Positions 9,438-17,281 of a stretch of DNA of 64,000 bases are shown here, in pieces. The stretch comes from Selenomonas sputigena (GTDB lineage: Bacteria > Bacillota > Negativicutes > Selenomonadales > Selenomonadaceae): contig NZ_CP110383.1 in NCBI RefSeq assembly GCF_026015965.1, positions 715,808 through 779,807 on the forward strand, written 5' to 3'. The first letter of the stretch is position 1. Each line of letters starts with the position of its first letter. Under the pieces are notes generated by a model. The model had not been told where the DNA came from. It ran no database searches and saw only the letters and a list, made by a program, of their open reading frames with translations. Position numbers and translations under genes: made by a program.

Positions 9438-9473
9438 AGCCATCGAGGGAGAAATCCCGTCGGTGGCTTTTTT
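9438..9473 (+). terminator. Attenuator-like hairpin before HNH gene (copy)
   Basis: AGCCATCGA pairs with TCGGTGGCT around an inner GGGA-GAAA-TCCC stem-loop, followed by a T run. Same structure at 46321-46357. Confidence 0.65.
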
Positions 9474-9488
9474 GATGAAGGGGAAGCG

Positions 9489-9842
9489 ATGCCGAGGAAA
9501 CCGAAACGCCCATGTCGCTACGGTGGCTGTCCCAATTTGACGGGCAGCAAGAGCGGCTACTGCGAGAAGCATGAGAAACCGATGCAGAGGTACTACGAAC
9601 GTTTTGCTCGCGGCTACAGACAGCACGAGCGGTACGGCAGTGTGTGGCGAAAGATTCGTGACAGGCATCTGGCACGAGAACCGTTATGCGAGATGTGCAA
9701 AGAGCACGGACGCTTTGTGGCGGCGACACTCGTGCATCACATCAAGCCGCTTGGCGATGGCGGCACGCATGACGAGAGCAATCTCATGTCGCTCTGCATT
9801 AGCTGTCACGAGAAAATTCACCAAAGAAAAAAGCCGTCCTAA
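9489..9842 (+). CDS. Phage HNH endonuclease (decayed-prophage copy)
   Basis: About 117 residues from ATG 9489. Contains a CxxxxC plus CxxH-type cluster (CGGCPNL / GYCEKHEKP), C-E-M-C, and the HNH signature (LVHHIKPLGDGGTHDESNLMSLC, CHEKIH) with a catalytic His pair. It is intact and about 85-90 percent like the product of 46371-46733. In HK97-type phages such HNH proteins sit next to the terminase and assist cos cleavage and packaging. It is the only complete gene of the remnant morphogenesis block besides the holin. Confidence 0.85.
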   Translation: MPRKPKRPCRYGGCPNLTGSKSGYCEKHEKPMQRYYERFARGYRQHERYGSVWRKIRDRHLAREPLCEMCKEHGRFVAATLVHHIKPLGDGGTHDESNLMSLCISCHEKIHQRKKPS

Positions 9843-9851
9843 ATGAACAGC

Positions 9852-10133
9852 TTATTCATCGAATATATCTGCATGAGTTCCAGTTTCGACAAGGGTCAAG
9901 GTTAGGATGTCATTTTCAACGAGGTACACCAACAACCAATCAGGTTGAACATGACACTCGCGAAACCCCGCCCAATTTCCGTGGAGTTCGTGGTCACGGT
10001 ATTTGGCATCCAGCTTGTGTCCCTGCCGCAATTTATCGACAACATCATCTAATAGTTTGAGTTTCAAGCCGCGTTTTTTTGCACGCTTGTAACTTTTCTT
10101 ATAGGCGCTGGTGAATTTGATGCGATAAGTCAT
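9852..10133 (-). CDS. YafQ-family mRNA interferase toxin, module 1
   Basis: 93 residues, RelE/ParE superfamily. It shows the YafQ-type residues: H in RDHELHG, H-x-x-x-D-W in CHVQPDWLLVY, and a late His in GTHADIF. These proteins cleave mRNA on the ribosome and are neutralised by DinJ. Start ATG 10133 overlaps the antitoxin stop by 4 bases. Opposite in strand to the phage genes around it, as expected for an independently transcribed TA pair. Confidence 0.88.
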   Translation of the reverse strand: MTYRIKFTSAYKKSYKRAKKRGLKLKLLDDVVDKLRQGHKLDAKYRDHELHGNWAGFRECHVQPDWLLVYLVENDILTLTLVETGTHADIFDE

Positions 10134-10402
10134 TCTTCCAAGGCCCTCTTTAGCTCATCCATATTGTCGTAGCTGGGGACGTTCGGGTCGCGGGAGATTT
10201 TTCTTGCTTCGTCCATAGCGGCCAAAGTGCTTTGCTTATAATGGGGCATTTCGACAGAAAAAGGGATGCCTCCACGAAGAACGCACTGATGCAGAAACAT
10301 GTTAACGGCACCGGACATATCCAAGCCCAACCCGGAAAACAAAATCCCGGCCTGTTCCTTTATATCTCGGTCAATTCTTATTTGAGTAGGGACAGTTGAC
10401 AT
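10130..10402 (-). CDS. RelB/DinJ-family antitoxin, module 1
   Basis: About 90 residues from ATG 10402 (GGAG upstream; a GTG at 10411 is too close to it). The N-terminal ribbon-helix-helix (PTQIRIDRDIKEQAGILFSGLGLDMSGAVNMFL) binds the operator and the C-terminal helix binds YafQ. Operon order antitoxin then toxin with a 4-base overlap is typical. Probably autoregulated. Confidence 0.88.
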   Translation of the reverse strand: MSTVPTQIRIDRDIKEQAGILFSGLGLDMSGAVNMFLHQCVLRGGIPFSVEMPHYKQSTLAAMDEARKISRDPNVPSYDNMDELKRALEE

Positions 10403-10474
10403 GGTGATCACACTCCTTTCTTTTAGAAATAGTATAGCTTGTTTGGTTTACGATGTAAAGCGAAATTCTTACTC

Positions 10475-11018
10475 ATGACTGGGGAGGAGCAGTCAAATCT
10501 CCAAAAGCGCGCCATTGCTGGACCAGCGATGGGTCACGCGCAAAAAAAGAACGGTTCATAGAATTCCCCATGACGGAATTGGACGAAGCAGACCTTGCAG
10601 ATGCCGCAGAGCTTTTCGGTGCAGATATGCCGAATCCGAGTGAGTATCTGTCTGCTCGGCAAAGGAACGGCAAGCCTCTCGTCGCGGACGAGATTTTCCG
10701 CGAAACATGGCTGTGGCCCAAGGAGCGCGGCTGTGAGCGTCTGGTGAATCCACGACTCCTCGAAAGTTACGCGCAGGCCTTCGCCCGCTTCATCCAATGC
10801 GAGGAAGCTGTGAGTCAATACGGGCTCATTGGCAAGCATACGACGCGACAGGCGGTGCGATTGCAAGCCCCTTCGTTCAGATGGGGCAGGCATTCCAGAA
10901 GCAGTCTAACCTGCTTTGGTACGAGATTTTCGATATCGTGAAGCAGAACTGCACGACGACGTTCAGCGGCTCGTCGCAAGAAGACCGAATGGAGCAACTG
11001 CTCCGATCGAGGAAGTAA
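10475..11018 (+). pseudogene. P27-type small terminase remnant (copy 1)
   Basis: Matches 46975-47644. An internal deletion joins the upstream leader (near 10557) to the coding sequence at MTELDEADLADAAELFGAD, removing the N-terminal 40 codons of the intact gene. A one-base change near IGKH shifts the frame, after which the intact C-terminus (QKQSNLLWYEIFD, RMEQLLRSRK) is found in another frame up to 11018. Confidence 0.85.
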
Positions 11019-11044
11019 AAGAAGCACCAATCCATAGATAGTGC

Positions 11045-11213
11045 TTCTTGTTTTGCGCTACGGTTAATCGAGATCTTGGCTCAGGTCAAGTACTCCTGCA
11101 CAATACCAGAACCGTCCATTTAAAAATCCATTATCGTTTTTTTAGGTAGTTTCGGTAGAATTTCTTCCGGTATTGGGGGAAACAGCACTCAAGAACCTTA
11201 TGATTCTTTTATC
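11045..11213 (-). pseudogene. 3' remnant of an exported protein gene
   Basis: About 165 bases almost identical to the 3' end of the opposite-strand gene at 47690-48214 (for example DLSQDLD and the GLFWYCAG region). The rest of the gene is absent. Shows that the remnant once carried the same cargo gene after its small terminase. Confidence 0.8.
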
Positions 11214-11215
11214 TG

Positions 11216-11340
11216 TTCGTGGCGGCGACGCTCGTGCATCACATCAAGCCGCTCGGCGATGGCGGCACGCATGACGAGAGCAATCTCATGTCGCTCTCAT
11301 TAGCTGTCACGAGAAAATTCATCGGAGAAGCCGAGAAAGA
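11216..11340 (+). pseudogene. HNH endonuclease 3' fragment
   Basis: Matches 46600-46715 (VAATLVHHIKPLGDGGTHDESNLMSL), with a small deletion. Joined directly to the exported-protein remnant at about 11214, so this is a scrambled piece. Nothing else is seen between 11019 and 11365. Confidence 0.8.
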
Positions 11341-11365
11341 TAAAAGCCGACTCAAAAAGAATCGG

Positions 11366-11638
11366 CTAGAAGAGATCAGAGTGTGAACCTGTGCGGGAAG
11401 CGGCTAGGATAAGCTGTCCCTTGTCGATAGCATAGACGAGCAGCCAATCGGGAGCGACATGGCATTCACGAAACCCGATGTAATCACCGACAAGCGCGTG
11501 ATCGCGATGCTTTTCAGACAAGGGTTCTTCTGCGCAGAGTGTTTGCAGGACATCGTCCAGCTTTTTCATATTCGCCCCGCGTTTTCGCAGACGTTTCAAG
11601 TCCTTGCGAAATTGCGTGGTAGTTACGAGTTCAAGCAT
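11366..11638 (-). CDS. YafQ-family mRNA interferase toxin, module 2
   Basis: About 90 residues from ATG 11638, which overlaps the antitoxin stop (11631) as GATGCTTGA. Carries RDHALVGDYIGF, CHVAPDWLLVY and GSHSDLF, the same His/Asp/Trp/His pattern as module 1, but the sequence is clearly different, so the two pairs are not recent duplicates. Predicted ribosome-dependent mRNA endonuclease. Confidence 0.88.
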   Translation of the reverse strand: MLELVTTTQFRKDLKRLRKRGANMKKLDDVLQTLCAEEPLSEKHRDHALVGDYIGFRECHVAPDWLLVYAIDKGQLILAASRTGSHSDLF

Positions 11639-11924
11639 CGCCGTCCTCCTCACCTAAGTCTTTTAAAAGTGCACTTAGGGAACGATAGCGTTTTGCCTCG
11701 ATTTTCCCGTCCATAATGGCGCGCGCTTCATCGATGGCTAGTAGCGTCTCTTTATTGTAGCGCGGCAGCTTCGGCTGGAAGGGAAAGCCGCCCTCCATTA
11801 TGGATGCGTGCAGAAAGATGTTGATGGCATCGGTGATGGATATGCCGAAGCTGGAAAAGACATCCTCTGCTTGGGCTTTCACCGTAGGCTCGATGCGCAT
11901 GTTGATGGTGGCAGTTTTGGTCAT
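11631..11924 (-). CDS. RelB/DinJ-family antitoxin, module 2
   Basis: 97 residues from ATG 11924, directly after AAAGGAGGAATC. Ribbon-helix-helix N-terminus (ATINMRIEPTVKAQAEDVFSSFGISITDAINIFLH) and an acidic C-terminus (LGEEDGDA) that should wrap the toxin. An upstream in-frame start at 11990 lacks a ribosome site. Confidence 0.88.
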   Translation of the reverse strand: MTKTATINMRIEPTVKAQAEDVFSSFGISITDAINIFLHASIMEGGFPFQPKLPRYNKETLLAIDEARAIMDGKIEAKRYRSLSALLKDLGEEDGDA

Positions 11925-11999
11925 GATACGATTCCTCCTTTCATTTATTGTAATGCGAAAGTGAAGCAGATGCAAGCTGTGTTTTGGCATCCCCCGGGG

Positions 12000-12172
12000 G
12001 CGGTAAAATCTCCAAAAGTGCGCTATTGTCGGACCGACGATGGGTCACGCGCAAAAAAAGAACGGTTCATGGAATTCCCCATGACGGAATTGGACGGAGC
12101 AGACCTTGCAGATGCCGCAGAGCTTTTCGGTGCAGATATGCCGAATCCGAGTGAGTACCTGTCTGCGCGGCA
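12000..12172 (+). pseudogene. P27-type small terminase remnant (copy 2)
   Basis: Repeats 10496-10670 including the same leader-to-coding deletion, so it derives from copy 1 or from the same deleted ancestor. Ends after NPSEYLSAR, where it is joined to a ParB-methylase fragment through a short shared GCGCGGCA. Confidence 0.8.
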
Positions 12173-12287
12173 GTCTGCGCGAATTCGACTTCATCAATCC
12201 CGTCATCATTGACAAGAACTGCGGCATCCTCGCAGGTCACGGGCGCGTTGCCGCTGCCAAGGCGGAGGGGATGAAGAGTGTGCCAGA
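12173..12287 (+). pseudogene. ParB-domain methylase fragment
   Basis: Matches 49018-49131 (SLREFDFINPVIIDKN, GILAGHGRVAAAKAEGM). Only the ParB-like sulfiredoxin-fold part of the adenine/cytosine methylase survives. Confidence 0.85.
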
Positions 12288-12486
12288 AGCGCGTGGTGTA
12301 TCTGCCGACGAATAGTTTCTATCAGGTGCTCTCAGCAGAGGCCTATTCAAAGCACGGATTCAACATCCACGGCGTTGTGTTTGACGAACTTCACACGTAG
12401 CCGAATCGCAAGCTCTTTGACGTTATGACGAAAGGCTCGGGCGATGCGCGAATGCAACCGCTCTACTTCCTCATCACGACGGCGGG
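12288..12486 (+). pseudogene. Large terminase fragment with TAG
   Basis: Matches 55680-55872 (VYLPTNSFYQVLSAEAYSKHGFN, FDVMTKGSGDARMQ). TAG at 12398-12400 replaces the CAG (Gln) of the intact gene in the HTQPNRK segment. Joined to the next fragment in the Thr-Ala-Gly codons. Confidence 0.88.
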
Positions 12487-12803
12487 GACAAATCGCCGAG
12501 ATTATCGAGAGCAAGGCCGTCGAGTACGGATTCACGATGCAGGAAAACACGATGGGCTGGGCAAACGAGCGCGACCGCGACACCTGCATCCGCATCGAGA
12601 TTCGCAAAGAGACGGATTACGAGAAGACGGATTGGGAAGACCGCAAGGTTTTCCGAGACATCGAAGCCAACGCCAGAATTTGCCAGATGGGCGGACATCC
12701 CACGCCGGAGGAACTTTTGAAAGCCGCCGACGAGATTGCGCGAGGTGCGAAATTCACCGCCGAAATCAACGGCATGGAGCTTTCCTGCATCGAAACCTTC
12801 TGA
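12487..12803 (+). pseudogene. Fragment of the 108-residue late-region gene
   Basis: Matches codons 5-108 of the gene at 56938-57264 (AEIIESKA, YGFTMQENTMGWAN, ICQMGG). Only the start and the first codons are lost, so it is fused to the terminase fragment and could be translated from an upstream start at 12444. Function unknown. Confidence 0.8.
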
Positions 12804-12812
12804 GCCGAAAAA

Positions 12813-12842
12813 AGGAGCGCCGCTCGGAAAGGCGGTGCTCCT
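12813..12842 (+). terminator. Terminator copy after remnant gene
   Basis: AGGAGCGCCGC (12813-12823) pairs with GCGGTGCTCCT (12832-12842). Equivalent of the 14-bp stem at 57273-57308. Confidence 0.6.
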
Positions 12843-12883
12843 GCTTATTACATAATTTGTTCTTGGATATTCTATTGTTCTGT

Positions 12884-13285
12884 TCAATTCCAATATTTGC
12901 TCAACATGATATGGTTCATTCGACTGCCGAAGGAAAGATACTCTTCACCGCCGATGGCATAGCATCCGCCGCTTGAATAGCGGTCATCATAATCGATTTT
13001 CGGGATGCTTTTCAGATGATAAGCCTGTGCAAATTCATACGGAGTGTTTTCGCAGTTTAGTCCTGAGCGGTCAAGCGAAGCAGAACTCCCCCTCATAAGG
13101 ATGATGCGGTCAACCGTATTCGCGTCGAATGTGACTGCGATGCCTAGGCTACGATAATACCAACCATAGGTATTCACATAAGGAGATAGATTCCTTGTTT
13201 CTGTAGGAGCACCGAGTACTTGTGCCACATCAGCTGAGATCATACCGGCAAGGTTCTCGGACTTTATCCTCTGCTTCCAGACAAG
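12884..13285 (-). pseudogene. 3' part of an unknown cargo gene
   Basis: About 130 codons (AGMISADVAQVLGAPTE, YVNTYGWYYRSLGI, GGEEYLSFGSRMNHIM) on the strand opposite to the phage genes. Its 5' end is replaced at about 13285 by portal sequence. It occupies the slot between the 108-residue gene and portal, which in the intact prophage holds different opposite-strand cargo (57414-58746). Composition suggests an exported or envelope protein; no family recognised. Confidence 0.5.
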
Positions 13286-14033
13286 ATGGAAGTTAGCCGC
13301 GACAGCCGCACAGGGGGAATCTACTACACTTACACCAGAAGTGCGGAGGAGAATCCGAACTTCAAGGACAAAGGACAGATTCGTTTGCGGCGTGAGGATG
13401 TGTTGCATATTCCAGGACTAGGCTTCGACGGTCTTGTGGGCTATTCACCCATTGCTATGGCAAAGAATACCGTCGGCATCGCTCTGGCGACGGAGGAATA
13501 CGGCGCGGCATTTTCCGACATGGTGCGTGTCCAGGTGGTGTCTTGGAGTATCCGGGCGTATTGAAAGACCCGTCGAAGCTGCGCGAAAGCTGGCACGCCG
13601 TCTACGGCGGTGCGATGAATACGGGCAGAATCGCCGTTCTCGAAGAGGGCGTCAAGTATCAGCAGATTGCCATACCGCCAGAAGAAGCGCAGTTCCTTGA
13701 GACGAGGAAGTTCCAGATCGATGAGATTGCGCGGCTCTATCGCGTGCCGCCGCATATGATCGGCGACTTGGAGAAATCGAGCTTCAACAATATCGAGCAG
13801 CAATCCTTGGAGTTCGTCAAGTACACGCTGAATCCGTGAGTCGTGCGCTGGGAGCAGTCACTGCAGAAAGCCTTGCTTACGGATAAGGAGCGAGAGGAAT
13901 ATTTCATTCGCTTCAAGGTGGACGGGCTTTTGCGCGGGGACTACAAGAGCCGCATGGAAGGGTACGCTATCGGCAGACAGAACGGTTGGCTCTCCACGAA
14001 CGACATCCGAAGTCTTGAGGACCTCAATCCTCA
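13286..14033 (+). pseudogene. HK97-type portal fragment, frameshift and TGA
   Basis: Matches 59187-59930. A one-base deletion near 13515 (after YGAAF) shifts frame, and TGG of the intact LNPWVVRWE is TGA at 13837-13839. The end (SLEDLNP) is joined to capsid sequence. Confidence 0.88.
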
Positions 14034-14430
14034 ACGGCGACGGTGTGCACAAGCCGCAGGGGCTTATTGCTACGGGGCAGATTTCCCTCACCCAGCGGCG
14101 GCAGACATCAAGGCGGACGAGCCTCTTTCCTTCGTCTACACGCTCAAGCGTCCTACCGCAAGAATGCGGCATTTCTTGGCAACGACTAGACGCTTGCAAG
14201 TATCCGCAACTTAAGGACAACAATGGCGCCTATCTGTGGTAGCCCTCGTACCAGATGGGCGAACCCGACCGGCTGCTCGGCCATCCCGTGTATTCCTCAG
14301 CATATATGCCCGCTATCGCAGCGGGCAAGACCGTCATCGCATTCGGCGATTACTCCTACTATAACATCGGGGATCACGGCATCCGCGCCCTGCAGGAAAT
14401 CAAGGAACTGTTCGAGGGCAACAGTATGTT
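14034..14430 (+). pseudogene. Major capsid fragment with TAG
   Basis: Matches 61441-61835 (GDGVHKPQGL, NNGAYLW then PSYQMGEPDRLLG). TAG at 14240-14242 replaces CAG of the intact gene, and there is a small deletion near 14190. Confidence 0.88.
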
Positions 14431-14444
14431 AGGTGAGAGTGTCC

Positions 14445-14770
14445 ATGAGCGAACTGCGTCACCGAATTTCTATCCTACGTCCCGTCACGGATACAGATGA
14501 TGAGGGAAATATACTCGCGCAGTCCATGTAGGAGATTGCAAAGGCATGGGCGATTGTTCTGCCCTTTGCGGCGAAAATCTCCGACGGGTATGCGGAGAAG
14601 GTGCAGGAGGTGGATTATCGCGTAGTCATTCTCGTTACCGTGCGGATGTACGAGTGACGGATCGTATCCGTTGGGGGACAAAATGCTCACACCGATTGCG
14701 CCACCGTATCCGCTTGGCGGAAAGAAACGATGGCTTGTTCTGGAATGCAGGGAGTTGGTGGAGGATGCCT
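14445..14770 (+). pseudogene. Head-tail joining protein remnant with TAG
   Basis: ATG 14445 reads MSELRHRISILRPVTDTDDE, then TAG at 14529-14531, then EIAKAWAIVLPFAAKISDGYAE, which parallels the intact gene at 62287-62628. It loses frame after DYRVV. Downstream bases still resemble the intact 3' end (CRELVE). Confidence 0.8.
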
Positions 14771-14829
14771 GAACCGTCGTCTGCGCAGGATGAATCATCT
14801 GGGGAAATGGAAAAAGCAGGAGGTTTTTG

Positions 14830-15234
14830 ATGATGGATCAGATTTTAACAATACGCCTCTATGTAGCGGGCATCGGCATCGTGGTTGGGGCGTTCCTCGG
14901 CAGTTTCGGCGATCTGCTCTATGCCCTTGTTATGTTTGTGGCAACGGATTATGTTATGGGAGTTCTCCGTGCGATTGTGGAAAAGAAACTGTCGAGTGCC
15001 AGCGACTTCAAGGGAATCTGCAAGAAAGTTTGCATCTTCACCCTTGTCGGCGTGGCAAACGTGCTGGATACACACTTCATCGGCAGCAGCTGCCTCCTGC
15101 GCTCCGACGTGATCTTCTTCTACATCTCGAATGAGCGAATCTCCATCATCGAGAACGCAGTACGAATGGGGCTTCCCGTTCCGCAGAAATTGCAGGACAT
15201 GATGCACAGCATTAAAAATCAGGAGGGTACATAA
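14830..15234 (+). CDS. Phage holin family protein
   Basis: About 134 residues; ATGs at 14827 and 14830 follow AGGAGG. Three hydrophobic segments (YVAGIGIVVGAFLGSFG, LLYALVMFVATDYVMGVLRA, FTLVGVANVLDTHFI) and the C-terminal ISNERISIIENAVRMGLPVPQKLQDMM are typical of the TcdE/phage_holin_4 family, which permeabilises the inner membrane for endolysin release. The gene is intact although the surrounding prophage is ruined. A second, partial copy of its 3' end lies at 18282-18392. Confidence 0.85.
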   Translation: MMDQILTIRLYVAGIGIVVGAFLGSFGDLLYALVMFVATDYVMGVLRAIVEKKLSSASDFKGICKKVCIFTLVGVANVLDTHFIGSSCLLRSDVIFFYISNERISIIENAVRMGLPVPQKLQDMMHSIKNQEGT

Positions 15235-15235
15235 C

Positions 15236-15275
15236 AACTTCAATGCCCAGCGGATAATCGTCGGGCGTTGAAGTT
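15236..15275. terminator. Bidirectional terminator between holin and hxlR
   Basis: AACTTCAATGCCC pairs with GGGCGTTGAAGTT. It lies between convergent genes; a related structure follows the holin remnant at 18397-18430. Confidence 0.6.
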
Positions 15276-15291
15276 TGTGTGAAGCATATTT

Positions 15292-15626
15292 TTATTCTGC
15301 AAGCTCTTTATATCTGCACCCCCATTGTTTCATAGCTGCAATGATGGGATTTAGGGATTCGCCCAATGAAGAGAGTGCATATTCCACACGCGGCGGCACT
15401 TCAGGGTAAACGGTGCGCGTGATGATGCCGTCAGCCTCCATCTGTCGAAGACTGTCCGTCAGTACCTTCTGGCTGCTCCCCCCAGAGCTCTTTGCAATTC
15501 GTTAAAACGCCAAGGACGCAAGATGAGATTCCTGATAATAAGAAGCTTCCACTTGCTTCCAATCATGCTGACTGTCGTTGCGACATCGCATTCCGGAAGA
15601 TCTTCTTTTTTGGCATGACAAACCAT
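15292..15626 (-). pseudogene. HxlR-family transcriptional regulator, frameshifted
   Basis: Reads from ATG 15626 as VCHAKKEDLPECDVATTVS, SKWKLLIIRNLILRPWRFNELQRALGG and then shifts at a run of six C (plus strand, about 15478-15483). With one extra base the frame continues QKVLTDSLRQMEADGIITRTV, PPRVEYALSSLGESL to TAA at 15292. The N-terminal Cys pattern and winged helix are typical of HxlR redox or aldehyde sensors. A homopolymer indel may be real, phase-variable, or a sequence error. It diverges from the RiPP-like operon and probably repressed it. Confidence 0.8.
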
Positions 15627-15661
15627 CTCCTCACATTATATATGCAGCACTTAAAATGAAA

Positions 15662-15687
15662 TGTTACATACTATATATAATGTAACA
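15662..15687. promoter_or_regulatory. HxlR-type operator candidate 1
   Basis: Inverted repeat TGTTACAT, 10 AT-rich bases, ATGTAACA, in the hxlR upstream region. Shares the GTTAC/GTAAC core with the sites at 15754-15767 and 15790-15796. Confidence 0.5.
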
Positions 15688-15753
15688 GCCGCAAAATTTC
15701 AATAACCTGCCACTCTGTTATAGAAGAGTTTCTTTCGTTATACTTACTTTGAG

Positions 15754-15767
15754 GTAACGCAGGTTAC
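15754..15767. promoter_or_regulatory. HxlR-type operator candidate 2
   Basis: GTAAC-GCAG-GTTAC, 15 bases upstream of the -35 of the RiPP-like operon promoter. A further GGTTACAT half-site lies inside the promoter spacer. Confidence 0.45.
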
Positions 15768-15781
15768 AAAATTGTGCGTAC

Positions 15782-15810
15782 TTGCGGAAGGTTACATCCT
15801 TGAATATAAT
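15782..15810 (+). promoter_or_regulatory. Promoter of the RiPP-like operon
   Basis: TTGCGG (15782-15787), 17 bases, TATAAT (15805-15810), 52 bases before the precursor ATG. Confidence 0.55.
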
Positions 15811-15862
15811 CGAAATCCCAGGAGGCAATGATGCCTGCTGGATGTCGATAAGGAGGACGATC

Positions 15863-16075
15863 ATGGCGTTATCAAACCTTTCCGGATGGACGGAAGACAA
15901 GACTGCCAGCGGCTGCGGAGCAGCCTGCGGTGCAGGTGACAAGCCCAATGAGGAACCTGCTGCCTGCGGTGCTGATGACAAGCCTGCAGAAGCCCCTGCA
16001 GCCTGCGGTGCCGGCGACAAGCCACAAGAGAAGCCGTCGGCTTGCGGGTCTTCCTGCGGCGCAGGTGACAAATAA
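15863..16075 (+). CDS. Cys-rich ACG-repeat peptide, candidate RiPP precursor
   Basis: 70 residues from ATG 15863 behind AAGGAGGACGATC. A short leader (MALSNLSGWTEDKTASG) is followed by four or five imperfect repeats containing CGA and ACGAGDKP, AACGADDKP, AACGAGDKP, SACGSSCGAGDK. There are eight or so Cys and no signal peptide. It resembles the ACGX-repeat peptides that pair with SPASM radical SAM enzymes in Firmicutes; the modification is unknown and the core repeats with GDKP spacers differ from a simple ACGX array. The next gene is the radical SAM enzyme. I infer it is the substrate. Confidence 0.75.
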   Translation: MALSNLSGWTEDKTASGCGAACGAGDKPNEEPAACGADDKPAEAPAACGAGDKPQEKPSACGSSCGAGDK

Positions 16076-16112
16076 GATTGGGATAAAAACCTTTCTTGTT
16101 TGAGCAGAACGG

Positions 16113-16150
16113 GAATCCTCCAGCTTTATCAGGGTTGGAGGATTCTTTTT
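16113..16150 (+). terminator. Intrinsic terminator/attenuator after precursor
   Basis: GAATCCTCCA pairs with TGGAGGATTC, followed by TTTTT. Located between the precursor and the radical SAM gene, where partial termination would give more precursor than enzyme. Confidence 0.75.
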
Positions 16151-16204
16151 GAAAGAAAACAGCTGCGCAGATGATACAGTTGAAACGGACAACGGTGAAA
16201 GATC

Positions 16205-17254
16205 ATGAAACCATACTTTTCCTTTCAATGGCACATAACAGATGCATGTGACCAGAGGTGCAAGCACTGCTATATTTATTCCGCCGGCGACCATACCTGT
16301 ATTCTTTCCATGACATGGAAGCAGATGGAAAGCACCTTCTACAACTGCCTTGATTTCTGCGAAGTATATGGAAGAACGCCCTATTTTTATATTACGGGCG
16401 GTGATCCGATCCTGCATCCTGATTTCTGGAAACTGCTTAAACTGATTCACGATCATGCGATCAAGTTCACGATTCTCGGCAATCCGTTTCATCTGAATGA
16501 CCAGATTTGTCGGGAGTTGAAATGGTATGGCTGTGAGAAGTACCAGCTTTCTCTTGATGGACTCAGGGAAACGCACGATTGGTTCAGGAAGCCAGGCTCT
16601 TATGACTGTACCTTAGAAAAGATTGCCTGTCTCAACAAAGCGGGCATACGGAGCGTCATCATGACCACGGTATCCAAAACGAATCGTATGGAAGTATCAG
16701 GCATCATTGATGCGGTCGCGTTGGCGGGGGTGAATGTATTTGCCTTTTCCAGATACGTTCCGAGCGGCGATGATCTGGATGTGTCCATGACAGCGCAGGA
16801 ATATCGGGATCTGCTTGCTGTCTGCGATCAGAAGTTCAAAGAATATGCAGAGCAGGGGTGCGATACCTACTTCAACAAAAAGGATCACCTATGGACGTTG
16901 TATGAATACGAGACAGGGGCATTTAAGATTCCCCCAAACGCGAAGACCGGTATGATCTATGGCGGCTGCAACTGTGGAAACTGTCATATCACCATTCTTC
17001 CTTCCGGCGATATCTACGCTTGTCGCAGAGTAGCAGACAGCAAGGTCGGAAATGGTTTTGAAGACCGTCTTGCTGATGTATGGGTGACAAGCATGGAAAG
17101 TTATCGAGAATACGAGCGGTTTGGTAAATGTGCGCGATGCAAACTGCTTGCATGGTGCAGGGGCTGCCCTGCCGTGGCAAAGGGGACAAGCGGTAGCTTT
17201 TATGCCGAAGATCCGCAGTGCTGGGCAGATGAAAACGGAATACTGTTTCAATAA
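16205..17254 (+). CDS. Radical SAM/SPASM peptide-modifying enzyme
   Basis: 349 residues. CDQRCKHC near residue 15-22 is the CX3CX2C cluster that binds the SAM-cleaving 4Fe-4S centre; GGDPILHPDF is the GGE-like SAM motif. The C-terminus has SPASM-type cysteines (GGCNCGNC, YACRR, CARCKLLAWCRGCP, and a last Cys in PQCW) for auxiliary clusters. Such enzymes install thioether or C-C cross-links or epimerise peptides. It lies 129 bases after the Cys-rich peptide and 27 bases before an oxidoreductase in the same direction. The likely substrate is the ACG-repeat peptide. Cytoplasmic. The chemistry cannot be told from sequence. Confidence 0.88.
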   Translation: MKPYFSFQWHITDACDQRCKHCYIYSAGDHTCILSMTWKQMESTFYNCLDFCEVYGRTPYFYITGGDPILHPDFWKLLKLIHDHAIKFTILGNPFHLNDQICRELKWYGCEKYQLSLDGLRETHDWFRKPGSYDCTLEKIACLNKAGIRSVIMTTVSKTNRMEVSGIIDAVALAGVNVFAFSRYVPSGDDLDVSMTAQEYRDLLAVCDQKFKEYAEQGCDTYFNKKDHLWTLYEYETGAFKIPPNAKTGMIYGGCNCGNCHITILPSGDIYACRRVADSKVGNGFEDRLADVWVTSMESYREYERFGKCARCKLLAWCRGCPAVAKGTSGSFYAEDPQCWADENGILFQ

Positions 17255-17281
17255 AAACTCAAGATAAGAAGGATATGCCAC

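Noticed and set aside
12347-12607. Minus-strand protein over the terminase fragment
   Set aside because: Shadow of the terminase and 108-residue gene; the same shadow appears in the intact prophage at 56766-57068.
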